DNA from: Canicola haemoglobinophilus
GTDB lineage: Bacteria > Pseudomonadota > Gammaproteobacteria > Enterobacterales > Pasteurellaceae
DNA length: 64,000 nt
Direction: 5' to 3'
NCBI RefSeq assembly: GCF_002015075.1
Contig: NZ_MUXZ01000008.1
Location: 62,001-126,000, forward strand
Positions 26,467 to 35,122 of this stretch are shown here, in pieces. The notes beneath the pieces were generated by a model. The model did no database searches. It saw nothing but the letters and a program-made list of their open reading frames with translations, and was not told the DNA's origin. The number at the start of each line of letters is the position of its first letter. Positions within the stretch are counted from its first letter, which is position 1. The translations under genes were made by a program, and so were the position numbers.

Positions 26467-26991
26467 TTACTTTTTCTTTAAACTAGCTAATACAGCGAAC
26501 GGGTTCGGTTTTTTTGCCAGTTCTTCTGGCAATTCGCCAAAAACCTGTTCAGCCACGGACACTTCACAGTGTTCAGATGAATGCATCGGAACAATTGGGA
26601 GAGCAACAATAAGTTCATCTTCAATTGTACCAATTAAATCTATTTCCCCGAATTGATTAAACTCTATCGGTTCATAAATCTCTGGTAATTCATCGATCTT
26701 ATCTAAATTAGACACTGGGCTATAAGTGAACTCACATTCCAATGTTTGCTTGAAAGTTTCACCACAACGCTGACATTCTAATTCAACATCAACGCTCGCT
26801 TTTCCTTTCATTACAGTTAATTTTTGTGGATCAATGAAAAACGATAATGTTACCTGCGCATCGCTGAGCACTTTGACTACTGACTCCGCTAAACGAGTAA
26901 GCTGATCAGCGGCATAATAGCCTTGATAATCTAATCTGCGTTGAGCGTCTTTTACTGGGTCAGTAGTGAGGGGTAGTTTTACCTTTTGCAT
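26467..26991 (-). CDS. yceD: YceD/DUF177 protein (23S rRNA accumulation protein)
   Basis: A 174-aa member of DUF177, beginning MQKVKLPLTTDPVKDAQRRLDYQ, with the CxxC in LECQRCGETF and a C-terminal GELPEE...KPNPFAVLASLKKK. It is always upstream of rpmF and is linked to 23S rRNA accumulation. A good promoter lies only 9 nt before the start codon, so the mRNA would have almost no leader. Confidence 0.94.
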   Translation of the reverse strand: MQKVKLPLTTDPVKDAQRRLDYQGYYAADQLTRLAESVVKVLSDAQVTLSFFIDPQKLTVMKGKASVDVELECQRCGETFKQTLECEFTYSPVSNLDKIDELPEIYEPIEFNQFGEIDLIGTIEDELIVALPIVPMHSSEHCEVSVAEQVFGELPEELAKKPNPFAVLASLKKK

Positions 26992-27000
26992 AGGGCGGCA

Positions 27001-27029
27001 ATATTACCTTTTGATCGTCAATTAGTCAA
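27001..27029 (-). promoter_or_regulatory. Promoter of the yceD-rpmF-plsX-fab operon
   Basis: On the minus strand TTGACT (27024-27029), 17-bp spacer, TAATAT (27001-27006). The expected start point falls about 3 nt before the yceD ATG, and no Shine-Dalgarno sequence is present. Confidence 0.6.
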
Positions 27030-27081
27030 AGGAAATTATCACTTTTTATGCTAAAAGTTATCAATAAACTGACAAAGCCAA

Positions 27082-27723
27082 CTAATCAATAATTGATAAG
27101 ATTTCAAATTGTGCATCAGGAAAATGCTCGGCTAAATATTGTTGCAAATAGCGTTCCGTTTCTCTGTTGATAATTTCATCGCCAAGAGGATAGCGATTAT
27201 AAATAAGGCTATGTAATGGAATCCCATTCTGCTTACAAGCTGCCAAACTTAACAAAGTATGATTAATACTACCTAACTTTCCCGAAGTCACTAAAATCAA
27301 AGGATAGCCACAATCTTTCAGATAATCTAAAGTTGTATACTGTTCATCATAGGGAACACATAATCCGCCAGCCCCCTCTAACAAAACATAATCATATTTT
27401 TGTGCTAACTCTGTGGTTTTTTGTTGAATAAGTGCGGTGGAAATTTGACGATTTTCCAAACGAGCGGCTAAATGAGGCGAGCAAGGATAGCTAAAAACAT
27501 AAGGGCAAGTTAAGCCTTGGTGATCCTCTTCAGTGAGATCTATTTGCATTATTTTGCGATGTTGCACAATATCTTCCGCCATGCCTTTACAGCCCGTTTG
27601 CACCATTTTTTGCGTAATCACCTTAAAGCCTTGTGCCATTAATTGCTTGGCATAAATGCCTGTTGCAATAGTTTTGCCTACATCTGTATCTATGCCTGAT
27701 ACAAATAAAATCTGTCCTGCCAT
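27082..27723 (-). CDS. bioD: Dethiobiotin synthetase BioD
   Basis: ATP-dependent closure of the ureido ring from DAPA and CO2. P-loop FVSGIDTDVGKTIA, and the substrate region LLEGAGGLCVPY. 213 aa. It follows bioC after 2 bp, last gene of the biotin operon. Confidence 0.94.
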   Translation of the reverse strand: MAGQILFVSGIDTDVGKTIATGIYAKQLMAQGFKVITQKMVQTGCKGMAEDIVQHRKIMQIDLTEEDHQGLTCPYVFSYPCSPHLAARLENRQISTALIQQKTTELAQKYDYVLLEGAGGLCVPYDEQYTTLDYLKDCGYPLILVTSGKLGSINHTLLSLAACKQNGIPLHSLIYNRYPLGDEIINRETERYLQQYLAEHFPDAQFEILSIID

Positions 27724-27725
27724 AA

Positions 27726-28487
27726 TTAAGTTCTCTTTCTTGCCAAAATAAAAATTGGCTGATAAGTCAACCGCACTTTGCCTTGTCCCAAAGCATAAAG
27801 ACGCTGATAATCGCCAATAAATCGCTGTAATTTTGCCTTATTCCAATGCCCTTGGCTTAATGCAGTTACACCTGTTTGTTTCAAATGCTGCAACACTTGC
27901 AGGGGGGAATTAAACGCCAGTTCAATTTGTTGCTGATGCAAATGTAAAATCTCAAAATCCCTATGTAATGTCTGTTGCCATTGTGCCAAGTTGGGATAAT
28001 TTAAGCCTACGCCTGTTAATTGACGAATTTCCAATAAATTTTCTGGGGCGAAAGTAGCGAGCAACAAATAGCCTTGAGAATTCAATTTGTCCGCAGATCT
28101 TTGCACGAAGCCAAGTGGATCATTAAACCATTGCAATGTGGAAGCGGAAACAATGAGATCATATTTAGTGGGGAAATGATGATATTCCGCATCAACTTGA
28201 AAAAAATCATAGGATTTGCCAGCCAAAATCTCACCAATCTTTTCTTTAACATCACAAAGATCATTCAAATACCAATGAGCAATGTTTAAATGTTGTGCTA
28301 ATAAACTGGTTAGCTGTCCTGTGCCACAACCAATTTCCAACACATCAGAAAAATCTACTTTCCCTTGTTTTACTAACAAAGCGACTAAGTATTCATTAAT
28401 TTGTTGTTGAGCAAAGGCTTGTTGATCGTAGGTGGTTAAGGCTTGTGAAAAGCAATGGGCAACTCGCTGTTTATTTATCTCTTGCAC
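27726..28487 (-). CDS. bioC: Malonyl-ACP O-methyltransferase BioC
   Basis: SAM-dependent methylation of malonyl-ACP so that the fatty acid machinery can build the pimelate chain. SAM motif VLEIGCGTGQLTSLL, with ASTLQWFNDP further on, and a 253-aa length typical of BioC. Lies between bioG and bioD. Confidence 0.94.
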   Translation of the reverse strand: MQEINKQRVAHCFSQALTTYDQQAFAQQQINEYLVALLVKQGKVDFSDVLEIGCGTGQLTSLLAQHLNIAHWYLNDLCDVKEKIGEILAGKSYDFFQVDAEYHHFPTKYDLIVSASTLQWFNDPLGFVQRSADKLNSQGYLLLATFAPENLLEIRQLTGVGLNYPNLAQWQQTLHRDFEILHLHQQQIELAFNSPLQVLQHLKQTGVTALSQGHWNKAKLQRFIGDYQRLYALGQGKVRLTYQPIFILARKRT

Positions 28488-28503
28488 ACCAATCCCCCTT
28501 TAG

Positions 28504-29175
28504 TTAAAGAGAAAATAATTCTTCCCAACAGCTAAAAGCAGCAAAGGGATAATGAGGTAAGGATTTTTGCACAATTTTATCTTGTTGTTGCGCAAAATAA
28601 TCTTGCCAATAGGCATTTTGATTTTCTATGGGAAAAATGCGATCTTGTTGTCCAATAATGGCTTTTGTCCATTGAATTTTTTGCTGAGGCTGTTTTTGCA
28701 TTTGCTGATAAAGAAAAGCTAATTCTCGGTGATTTTCCACCGCACTTCGTTGCCCATCAAGCTGTTGATATTGAGTAAAAAGCTGTTTATCGCCACAGAT
28801 CCTACGCTGAAATTTAGCTAAATTAGCTTCGTCTAAATTTTGCAAGGTACCAACAAAAATAGCCTGAGGAATACCAAACACATCATCGCAAGGCTTGCCT
28901 GTGCCATTAATGGCAACAGCAGAACTCAATTGAAGATGAGGGAAATCTTGCATCACTTGATCCGCCACCCAAACGCCCATTGACCAAGCCACTAAATGAA
29001 TTTGCTGGTAAGAGGAAAAATCGAACTCAAGCTGTAAATTCTGATAGTTATAACAAATCAACAAATCTTCATTTGGCGATAATGCTAAATGTTCTACCGC
29101 ACTTGTAGGACTGCCCCAGCCTGCAAAATACAGTACTAAATTTTCCCCTTGATTATTAATCCATTTTGTTTGCAT
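28504..29175 (-). CDS. bioG: Pimeloyl-[ACP] methyl ester esterase BioG
   Basis: BioG (DUF452) is the alpha/beta hydrolase that removes the methyl group from pimeloyl-ACP methyl ester, replacing BioH in Haemophilus and relatives. The nucleophile serine is in LVAWSMGVWVA. 223 aa from ATG 29175, which has AGGAT five bases upstream and lies 7 bp after the bioF stop. An ATG six codons upstream would overlap bioF and is less likely. Confidence 0.92.
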   Translation of the reverse strand: MQTKWINNQGENLVLYFAGWGSPTSAVEHLALSPNEDLLICYNYQNLQLEFDFSSYQQIHLVAWSMGVWVADQVMQDFPHLQLSSAVAINGTGKPCDDVFGIPQAIFVGTLQNLDEANLAKFQRRICGDKQLFTQYQQLDGQRSAVENHRELAFLYQQMQKQPQQKIQWTKAIIGQQDRIFPIENQNAYWQDYFAQQQDKIVQKSLPHYPFAAFSCWEELFSL

Positions 29176-29182
29176 AAAAATC

Positions 29183-30376
29183 CTATTTATCAAAAATGCT
29201 ATTTCTTAAACAGTCCACAAAAGCCGCCAATTCTTGCATATTCATATCTGCCGTTAAGGACAAACGAATTCTTGCTGTATGTTGCGGCACTGTGGGTGGA
29301 CGAATGGGTAAGCAATAATAGCCCTGTTGTTGCAAGTTCAATGCTAATTCTACGGTTTTTTGGTTATCGCCAATAATATAGGGTTGAATACAACTTTGGC
29401 TAAGATGAGCTTGTCCACACATAGCAAGTTGCTCACGCATATAATCTGTAATCTGAGCTAAATATTGACGGCGAGCTTGGAAGGTCGGCAATTTTTCAAA
29501 TAAAAATGTTGTCCACGCAATATTCAGTGGCGGAAGTGCGGTGGAAAAAATCAGCGGACGCATAGTGTTGACTAAATAATCTTTAATCACTTGATCACAA
29601 ACTAAATAAGCACCCATAGAAGCCAAGGCTTTGCCAAAAGTCCCCACTAAAAAATCAATATCGTCAAGACATTGCTGTTGTTCGGCAATGCCTAAACCGG
29701 TTTCGCCATAAGCACCTATGGCATGTGCCTCGTCAACATAAAGGAACACATTATCAAATTGTTGCTTTAACGTCACCAAAGCCTTGAGATCCACAATATC
29801 CCCGTCCATGCTAAACAGGCTTTCTGTCACAATAATAAACCGCTGATATTTGCCCTGATGTTTTTTCAACAAGCTCAATAAATGTTCATGATCATTATGG
29901 CGATAACGCACAAAATCAGCACCACTTAAACGAATACCGTCAATCATGCTGGCATGAACTAATTTATCCGCCAGAATTAAAGTTTGTTTATCGGCTAAAG
30001 CAGGCAAAATACCAATATTAGCGTGATAGCCGCTATTAAATAACAAGGCGTTTTCACGTTGAAAACGCTGAGCCAAAAGATGTTCTAATTGTTCATATTC
30101 AGGAAATGAACCTGTTAATAAGCGTGATGAAGAAGAAGTGAATGGAGGAAAAGCGCTAAAGTGCGGTGCTTTTTCGCTATATTTTTGCCAAAATTCTTGC
30201 TGTAAATCCAAATCGCTCGCCAAGCCTAAATAATCGTTGGAAGACATATTCAGCATAAGTCGTCTATCTTTTTCAATATATTTGCCATGATGTATTAATT
30301 GTGGCAAGGTGCGAAATTGTCCTATTTGCTTTAAATTCGTTAAATGCTCGGTAAAGTTAGCAAATTTATTCACCAT
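29183..30376 (-). CDS. bioF: 8-amino-7-oxononanoate synthase BioF
   Basis: PLP-dependent condensation of pimeloyl-ACP with alanine. Visible are SSNDYLGLA, the histidine region NSGYHANIG, DEAHAIGAYG and the PLP lysine in VGTFGKALAS. 397 aa. Its ATG overlaps the end of bioA by 11 bp, indicating translational coupling. Confidence 0.95.
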   Translation of the reverse strand: MVNKFANFTEHLTNLKQIGQFRTLPQLIHHGKYIEKDRRLMLNMSSNDYLGLASDLDLQQEFWQKYSEKAPHFSAFPPFTSSSSRLLTGSFPEYEQLEHLLAQRFQRENALLFNSGYHANIGILPALADKQTLILADKLVHASMIDGIRLSGADFVRYRHNDHEHLLSLLKKHQGKYQRFIIVTESLFSMDGDIVDLKALVTLKQQFDNVFLYVDEAHAIGAYGETGLGIAEQQQCLDDIDFLVGTFGKALASMGAYLVCDQVIKDYLVNTMRPLIFSTALPPLNIAWTTFLFEKLPTFQARRQYLAQITDYMREQLAMCGQAHLSQSCIQPYIIGDNQKTVELALNLQQQGYYCLPIRPPTVPQHTARIRLSLTADMNMQELAAFVDCLRNSIFDK

Positions 30377-31655
30377 AAACCTCCTTGATAACTGCTAAGG
30401 TAGCTGACGTTAATTGAGATAACTGTGCAGGCTCAATAATAAAAGGTGGCATCATATAAATTAATTTTGCGAAAGGGCGTAACCAGATACCCTTTTCCAC
30501 AAACTTAGGCTGTAACAATTTGAGATCCACACTTTCTTTCATTTCAATGACACCAATCGCCCCTAAAACTCGCACATTTTGCACCGCACTTAGCTCTGCG
30601 GCAGGGGCAAGCTCTCGTTTTAATTGTTGCTCGATTTGCTTCACTTTATGTTGCCAATCGCTCGCCAATAATAAGTCAATAGAGGCACAGGCAATGGCAC
30701 AAGCCAGCGGATTTGCCATAAAAGTTGGACCGTGCATAAAACATTTTGCCTCGCCAGAACAAATAGTTTGGGCAATATGAGCGTTGGTAATAGTGGCAGA
30801 TAAGGTTAAATAACCGCCCGTCAATGCCTTACCCAAACAAATAATATCAGGCTTAATATTGGTGTATTCCGTAGCAAATAATTTTCCCGTCCGTCCAAAT
30901 CCTGTGGCAATTTCATCAAAGATCAACAGTACGCCATATTGATCGCAAAGCTTTCTCGCCTTTTGCAAATAAATAGGCGAATAAAAATACATACCGCCAG
31001 CCCCTTGCACCACAGGCTCTAAAATTAATCCCGCAATCTCACCGCTCTTTTCTGCCAACAAAGATTTTAACGGCTGAATATCTTCCTCTTGCCAAGGCTC
31101 GCCAAAAGCGGTTTTGGGTTGAGGGAGAAAATATTGTAAAGGCAAACGTTGAGCGAATAAATTATGCATACCAGTAATAGGATCACAAACAGACATCGCA
31201 TGCCAAGTATCACCATGATAGCCAGATCTGATGCTGGCGAATTTAGTACGCTGACTTTCGCCTTTGGCTTGCTGATATTGAATAGCCATTTTCATCGCCA
31301 CTTCCACCGCAACAGATCCACTATCGGCAAAAAAGATCTTATCCAAACCATCAGGCAATAATCGCACTAAACGTTGAGCCAGCTCCGCTGCAGGATCATG
31401 CGTAAAGCCACCAAACATAATATGGCTCATTTTATCCAACTGTGCTTTTGCCGCTTGGTTAAGAACTGGGTGATTATAACCATGCAAAGCCGCCCACCAA
31501 GAAGACATGCCATCAATTAAAGTGCGGTCGTTTTTTAAGGTAATTTCCACCCCCTCCGCACGCTCCACCGCATACATCGGCATATCAGAATTAATCGCCG
31601 CATAAGGATGCCAAATATGCTGTTTATCTAATTCAAGTAAAGTCTGCTCGTTCAT
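30366..31655 (-). CDS. bioA: Adenosylmethionine-8-amino-7-oxononanoate aminotransferase BioA
   Basis: PLP transaminase making DAPA from KAPA using SAM as amino donor. Family motifs HIWHPYAA, DGMSSWWAALHGYNHP, LIFDEIATGFGRTG and the PLP lysine in CLGKALTGGY. ATG 31655 is preceded by GGGAG and gives 429 aa, the same as the E. coli length. Confidence 0.96.
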   Translation of the reverse strand: MNEQTLLELDKQHIWHPYAAINSDMPMYAVERAEGVEITLKNDRTLIDGMSSWWAALHGYNHPVLNQAAKAQLDKMSHIMFGGFTHDPAAELAQRLVRLLPDGLDKIFFADSGSVAVEVAMKMAIQYQQAKGESQRTKFASIRSGYHGDTWHAMSVCDPITGMHNLFAQRLPLQYFLPQPKTAFGEPWQEEDIQPLKSLLAEKSGEIAGLILEPVVQGAGGMYFYSPIYLQKARKLCDQYGVLLIFDEIATGFGRTGKLFATEYTNIKPDIICLGKALTGGYLTLSATITNAHIAQTICSGEAKCFMHGPTFMANPLACAIACASIDLLLASDWQHKVKQIEQQLKRELAPAAELSAVQNVRVLGAIGVIEMKESVDLKLLQPKFVEKGIWLRPFAKLIYMMPPFIIEPAQLSQLTSATLAVIKEVYGE

Positions 31656-31666
31656 TTTTACTCCCA

Positions 31667-32284
31667 CTAAAATATATTACTTGAAATAAGCAACATTCCA
31701 CCTAAAACACATAATAATACGCCGATACAACGATTTACTATCATTTGCTTGGCTAACAATTTTTGACGAATTTGCGGACTGGAAAGTAGTGTAGCAACAA
31801 TGGCGAACCAAACTAAATGAGCTAAGGAAATAAAAGCACCATAACCTGTTTGTATGATTAAAGACGTATCGGGTTGGACAATTTGCGTAAAGGTGCTGAG
31901 AATAAATAGAGTTGTTTTCGGGTTAAGGGCATTAGCAAAAAAGCCTGTTTTAAAAGCGGATAAAGCTCGAAGTTGAACTTGGCTTTCTTGTAAATCCATT
32001 TTAATTTCTTTATGGCGATAAGTTTCGATACCAATATAGATTAAATAGCAAGCACCAAAAATTTTAATGATGTGAAATAACATTGGAAATTGAATTAACA
32101 ACATACTTACACCCAAAAGCGTATAAATAATATGAATCCATACCGCACTTGCAATCCCTAACGCCGTCCAAATTCCAGCTTGTTTTCCATAAAGATAGCT
32201 ATTTCTTGTGACCATCGCAAAATCGCCACTGGGACTAATCACTGCCAGTAAAGTAATGCTCATTACGGCAATTAGTTCATTCAT
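31667..32284 (-). CDS. LysE/RhtB-family exporter at the head of the bio operon
   Basis: A 205-aa protein with about six transmembrane segments and the family start AVMSITLLAVISPSGDFAMVTRNS, plus NALNPKTTLF. These proteins export amino acids or related small metabolites; the substrate here is not known. ATG 32284 follows AAAGGAG. It ends 11 bp before bioA, so it is probably the first gene of the biotin operon, which hints at but does not prove a link to a biotin intermediate. Confidence 0.88.
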   Translation of the reverse strand: MNELIAVMSITLLAVISPSGDFAMVTRNSYLYGKQAGIWTALGIASAVWIHIIYTLLGVSMLLIQFPMLFHIIKIFGACYLIYIGIETYRHKEIKMDLQESQVQLRALSAFKTGFFANALNPKTTLFILSTFTQIVQPDTSLIIQTGYGAFISLAHLVWFAIVATLLSSPQIRQKLLAKQMIVNRCIGVLLCVLGGMLLISSNIF

Positions 32285-32469
32285 TTTTTCTCCTTTAATA
32301 TTAAGTTTCCGCATATTATGCTTACCGAGATGAATGATTCAAGATTTATATCTATTTTATGGAAAACAATAAAAAGTACATACTTACTTGAGCGTAGTTT
32401 ATGTGGAGCGCTTTGTTGTATGCCTTGTTATTATCCAATTTTCATACTTTGTTCTTTCCACAATATAAA

Positions 32470-32498
32470 TTAAAGGTTTGTAATAGGTCTGATATAAT
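32470..32498 (+). promoter_or_regulatory. Promoter candidate for rdgB-hemW
   Basis: An extended -10, TGATATAAT (32490-32498), with a weak -35 TTAAAG (32470-32475) at 17 bp. It lies about 56 nt upstream of the rdgB ATG. The region 32285-32553 between the divergent LysE-type gene and rdgB holds no other gene that I can see. Confidence 0.55.
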
Positions 32499-32553
32499 CG
32501 CAGAATTATCAGTAAAAGGGTCGATAAAAGACTTATTCACAGAGAAAGGAGCA

Positions 32554-33153
32554 ATGATGAAACAGAAAATTGTGCTTGCCACTGGCAATCAAGGCAAAGT
32601 AAGAGAAATGGCGGATGTGCTAGCTGAATTTGGCTTTGAGGTCGTCGCACAAACGGATTTAGGCATTGATAGTCCTGAGGAAACAGGTTTAACTTTTGTA
32701 GAAAATGCCATTTTAAAAGCACGTTACGCTGCTCAAAAGTCAGGATTGCCTGCGATTGCAGATGATAGTGGTTTAGTTGTTTCAGCCCTTAACGGCGCAC
32801 CAGGATTATATTCTGCGCGTTATGCTGGAATTGAAGGGGAACATGCTGATGCAAAAAATCGAGAAAAATTATTAGCAGAATTAGTGAATGTGCCAGTCAA
32901 TGAACGTCATGCTAAATTTGTTAGTTGCATTGTTATGTTGCAACATGAAACGGATCCATCGCCAATTATTGCTGAGGGCGAATGTCATGGCACAATCGCT
33001 TTTTCCGAAAGTGGAGCCAATGGTTTTGGTTATGACAGTTTATTTTTCTATCCTGAAACAAGTTGCACTTTTGCCGAACTAGAAACCTCGGAGAAAAAGA
33101 AAATTTCACATCGTGCTAGAGCGCTTGCTGTATTAAAAGAGCGGTTGAAATAA
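32554..33153 (+). CDS. rdgB: XTP/dITP diphosphohydrolase RdgB
   Basis: House-cleaning nucleotidase that removes non-canonical purine triphosphates (ITP, XTP). Starts MMKQKIVLATGNQGKVREM, with TFVENAILKARYAA, IADDSGLVV and a C-terminal KKKISHRARAL. The frame extends 51 codons upstream, but ATG 32554 follows AAAGGAG and gives 199 aa, the family length. It overlaps hemW by one base (TAATG). Confidence 0.95.
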   Translation: MMKQKIVLATGNQGKVREMADVLAEFGFEVVAQTDLGIDSPEETGLTFVENAILKARYAAQKSGLPAIADDSGLVVSALNGAPGLYSARYAGIEGEHADAKNREKLLAELVNVPVNERHAKFVSCIVMLQHETDPSPIIAEGECHGTIAFSESGANGFGYDSLFFYPETSCTFAELETSEKKKISHRARALAVLKERLK

Positions 33154-34331
33154 TGACTGAATTTTCTGCCGTACAATTATCTGCCATTCAGCTACCGCCA
33201 TTAAGTTTGTATATTCATATTCCTTGGTGTGTACAAAAATGCCCTTATTGTGATTTCAACTCTCATGCACAGAAAGGGTTTATTCCTGAGGTGGAATACA
33301 TCACGCATTTACTCGCTGACTTAAAGCAAGATTTACTTCGTTATCATTCATCAATAGCCAAGCGAAAATTACATTCGATTTTTATTGGTGGTGGGACACC
33401 GAGCTTATTTTCTGCACAAAACATTGATTATTTATTAAATCAAATTAAGCAGCTTATTCCCTTTGAGAAAGACATTGAAATTACTCTTGAGGCTAATCCT
33501 AGTACCGCTGAAAGTGAGCGTTTTATGGGGTATGTTCAGGCCGGCGTAAATCGCATTTCAATGGGTATTCAAAGTTTTAGCGATGAAAAATTACAAAAGC
33601 TAGGACGTATTCACAATGCTATTGAAGCGAAAAGTGCGGTGGTATTTGCGAGACATTCTGTATTAAATAGCTTTAATTTAGATTTAATGCATGGTTTGCC
33701 TAATCAATCTTTAGCGCAAGCCTTAGATGATTTGCAACAAGCCATTGAGTTAGCACCTCCACATCTTTCTTGGTATCAACTTACGATTGAGCCAAATACC
33801 ATGTTTGCCTATCGTCCGCCAAAATTACCTGATGATGACGAGCTTTGGGATATTTTTGAGCAGGGTCATCAATTGCTCACAAAAGCGGGCTATCAGCAAT
33901 ATGAAACTTCCGCTTATGCAAAAGAGGGGTTTCAATGTCGGCATAATTTGAACTATTGGCGTTTTGGCGATTATCTCGCTATTGGTTGTGGTGCGCATGG
34001 CAAGCTGAGTTTTACTGATGGGCGGATTGTACGTTTTTCCAAAACTAAGCACCCTAAAGGTTATATGCGAGGTGAATATTTGTATGAGGAAAAAAATATT
34101 CCTGTTGCAGAACGACCCTTTGAATTTTTTATGAACCGTTTTCGCTTGCTAGAACCAGTTGAGAAACAACAATTTGAGTTTTTGACTGGGTTGGCACAAA
34201 GTGCGGTGCAAAAACAAATAGATTGGGCATTGGAGAAAAAATATTTGTCAGAAACACACCGCACTTGGCAAATTACTGAACAAGGCAAACTTTTCCTCAA
34301 TGAATTATTAACAGAGTTTTTACCTGAATAA
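33153..34331 (+). CDS. hemW: Radical SAM heme chaperone HemW
   Basis: Radical SAM protein related to HemN that binds heme and is proposed to deliver it to membrane targets. The cluster motif CVQKCPYC (CxxxCxxC) lies near residue 26, followed by FIGGGTPSLFS and a C-terminal HemN domain. 392 aa. Usually downstream of rdgB, as here. Confidence 0.94.
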   Translation: MTEFSAVQLSAIQLPPLSLYIHIPWCVQKCPYCDFNSHAQKGFIPEVEYITHLLADLKQDLLRYHSSIAKRKLHSIFIGGGTPSLFSAQNIDYLLNQIKQLIPFEKDIEITLEANPSTAESERFMGYVQAGVNRISMGIQSFSDEKLQKLGRIHNAIEAKSAVVFARHSVLNSFNLDLMHGLPNQSLAQALDDLQQAIELAPPHLSWYQLTIEPNTMFAYRPPKLPDDDELWDIFEQGHQLLTKAGYQQYETSAYAKEGFQCRHNLNYWRFGDYLAIGCGAHGKLSFTDGRIVRFSKTKHPKGYMRGEYLYEEKNIPVAERPFEFFMNRFRLLEPVEKQQFEFLTGLAQSAVQKQIDWALEKKYLSETHRTWQITEQGKLFLNELLTEFLPE

Positions 34332-34372
34332 CTTGTTTATTTGGGCGAATAGTTTTAAAGTAACGAGCTTAT

Positions 34373-34388
34373 ACGCAAACGTTTACTT
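34373..34388 (+). promoter_or_regulatory. PurR-like operator upstream of rpiA
   Basis: ACGCAAACGTTTACTT matches the PurR consensus ACGCAAACGTTTGCGT at 14 of 16 positions and lies 42 bp upstream of the rpiA start. Other LacI-family repressors bind similar central sequences. Confidence 0.55.
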
Positions 34389-34429
34389 GATGTTAAATAA
34401 GTAGAAAATTATAGACAAAGGATAAAAAA

Positions 34430-35089
34430 ATGGATCAATTAAGCATGAAAAAAATGGCCGCACAAGCTGCTCTACAATATGTTAAACCTTACAGTATCGT
34501 CGGCGTAGGCAGTGGCTCAACGGTGAATTGTTTTATTGAGGCATTAGGTATAATCAAAGATCAGATCAAAGGCGCAGTTGCTGCATCAAAAGCCTCAGAA
34601 GAATTATTACGCAAACAAGGCATCGAAGTTTTTAGTGCAAATGATGTATCAGGTTTGGATATTTATGTTGATGGTGCAGATGAAATTAATCCACAAAAAA
34701 TGATGATTAAAGGTGGTGGTGCGGCATTAACACGTGAAAAAATTGTGGCTGCATTAGCAAAAAATTTCATATGCATAGTGGATAGTTCTAAACAAGTTGA
34801 TGTGTTAGGCTCAACATTCGCCTTACCCGTTGAAGTTATTCCAATGGCTCGCTCACAAGTCGCTCGTAAATTAGTCGCTTTGGGTGGTTCGCCTGAATAT
34901 CGTGAATCCGTGATAACAGATAATGGCAATGTCATTTTAGATGTTTATAACTTCAAAATCATGAACCCAGTAGAAATGGAAAAAGAATTGAATAATGTTG
35001 CTGGTGTAGTAACAAACGGTATTTTCGCTTTACGTTCTGCGGATATTGTGATTGTTGGTACACCAGAGGGTGCCAAAATTATTGAATAA
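34430..35089 (+). CDS. rpiA: Ribose-5-phosphate isomerase A
   Basis: Interconverts ribulose-5-P and ribose-5-P, supplying PRPP. Motifs GVGSGSTVNCF, DGADEINPQKMMIKGGGAALTREKI and the acidic/basic active site within it. 219 aa, as usual. serA follows after 33 bp, and a PurR-like operator precedes rpiA. Confidence 0.97.
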   Translation: MDQLSMKKMAAQAALQYVKPYSIVGVGSGSTVNCFIEALGIIKDQIKGAVAASKASEELLRKQGIEVFSANDVSGLDIYVDGADEINPQKMMIKGGGAALTREKIVAALAKNFICIVDSSKQVDVLGSTFALPVEVIPMARSQVARKLVALGGSPEYRESVITDNGNVILDVYNFKIMNPVEMEKELNNVAGVVTNGIFALRSADIVIVGTPEGAKIIE

Positions 35090-35122
35090 TTATTTAAAAT
35101 AAAAATACACAGGAGAGCAAAT

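Noticed and set aside
31656..32400. BirA operator upstream of the biotin genes
   Set aside because: I looked for TTGTAAAC/GGTTTACAA-like arms and found none.
32401..32553. 51-codon extension of RdgB
   Set aside because: It crosses the extended -10 promoter, and the ribosome site is at ATG 32554.
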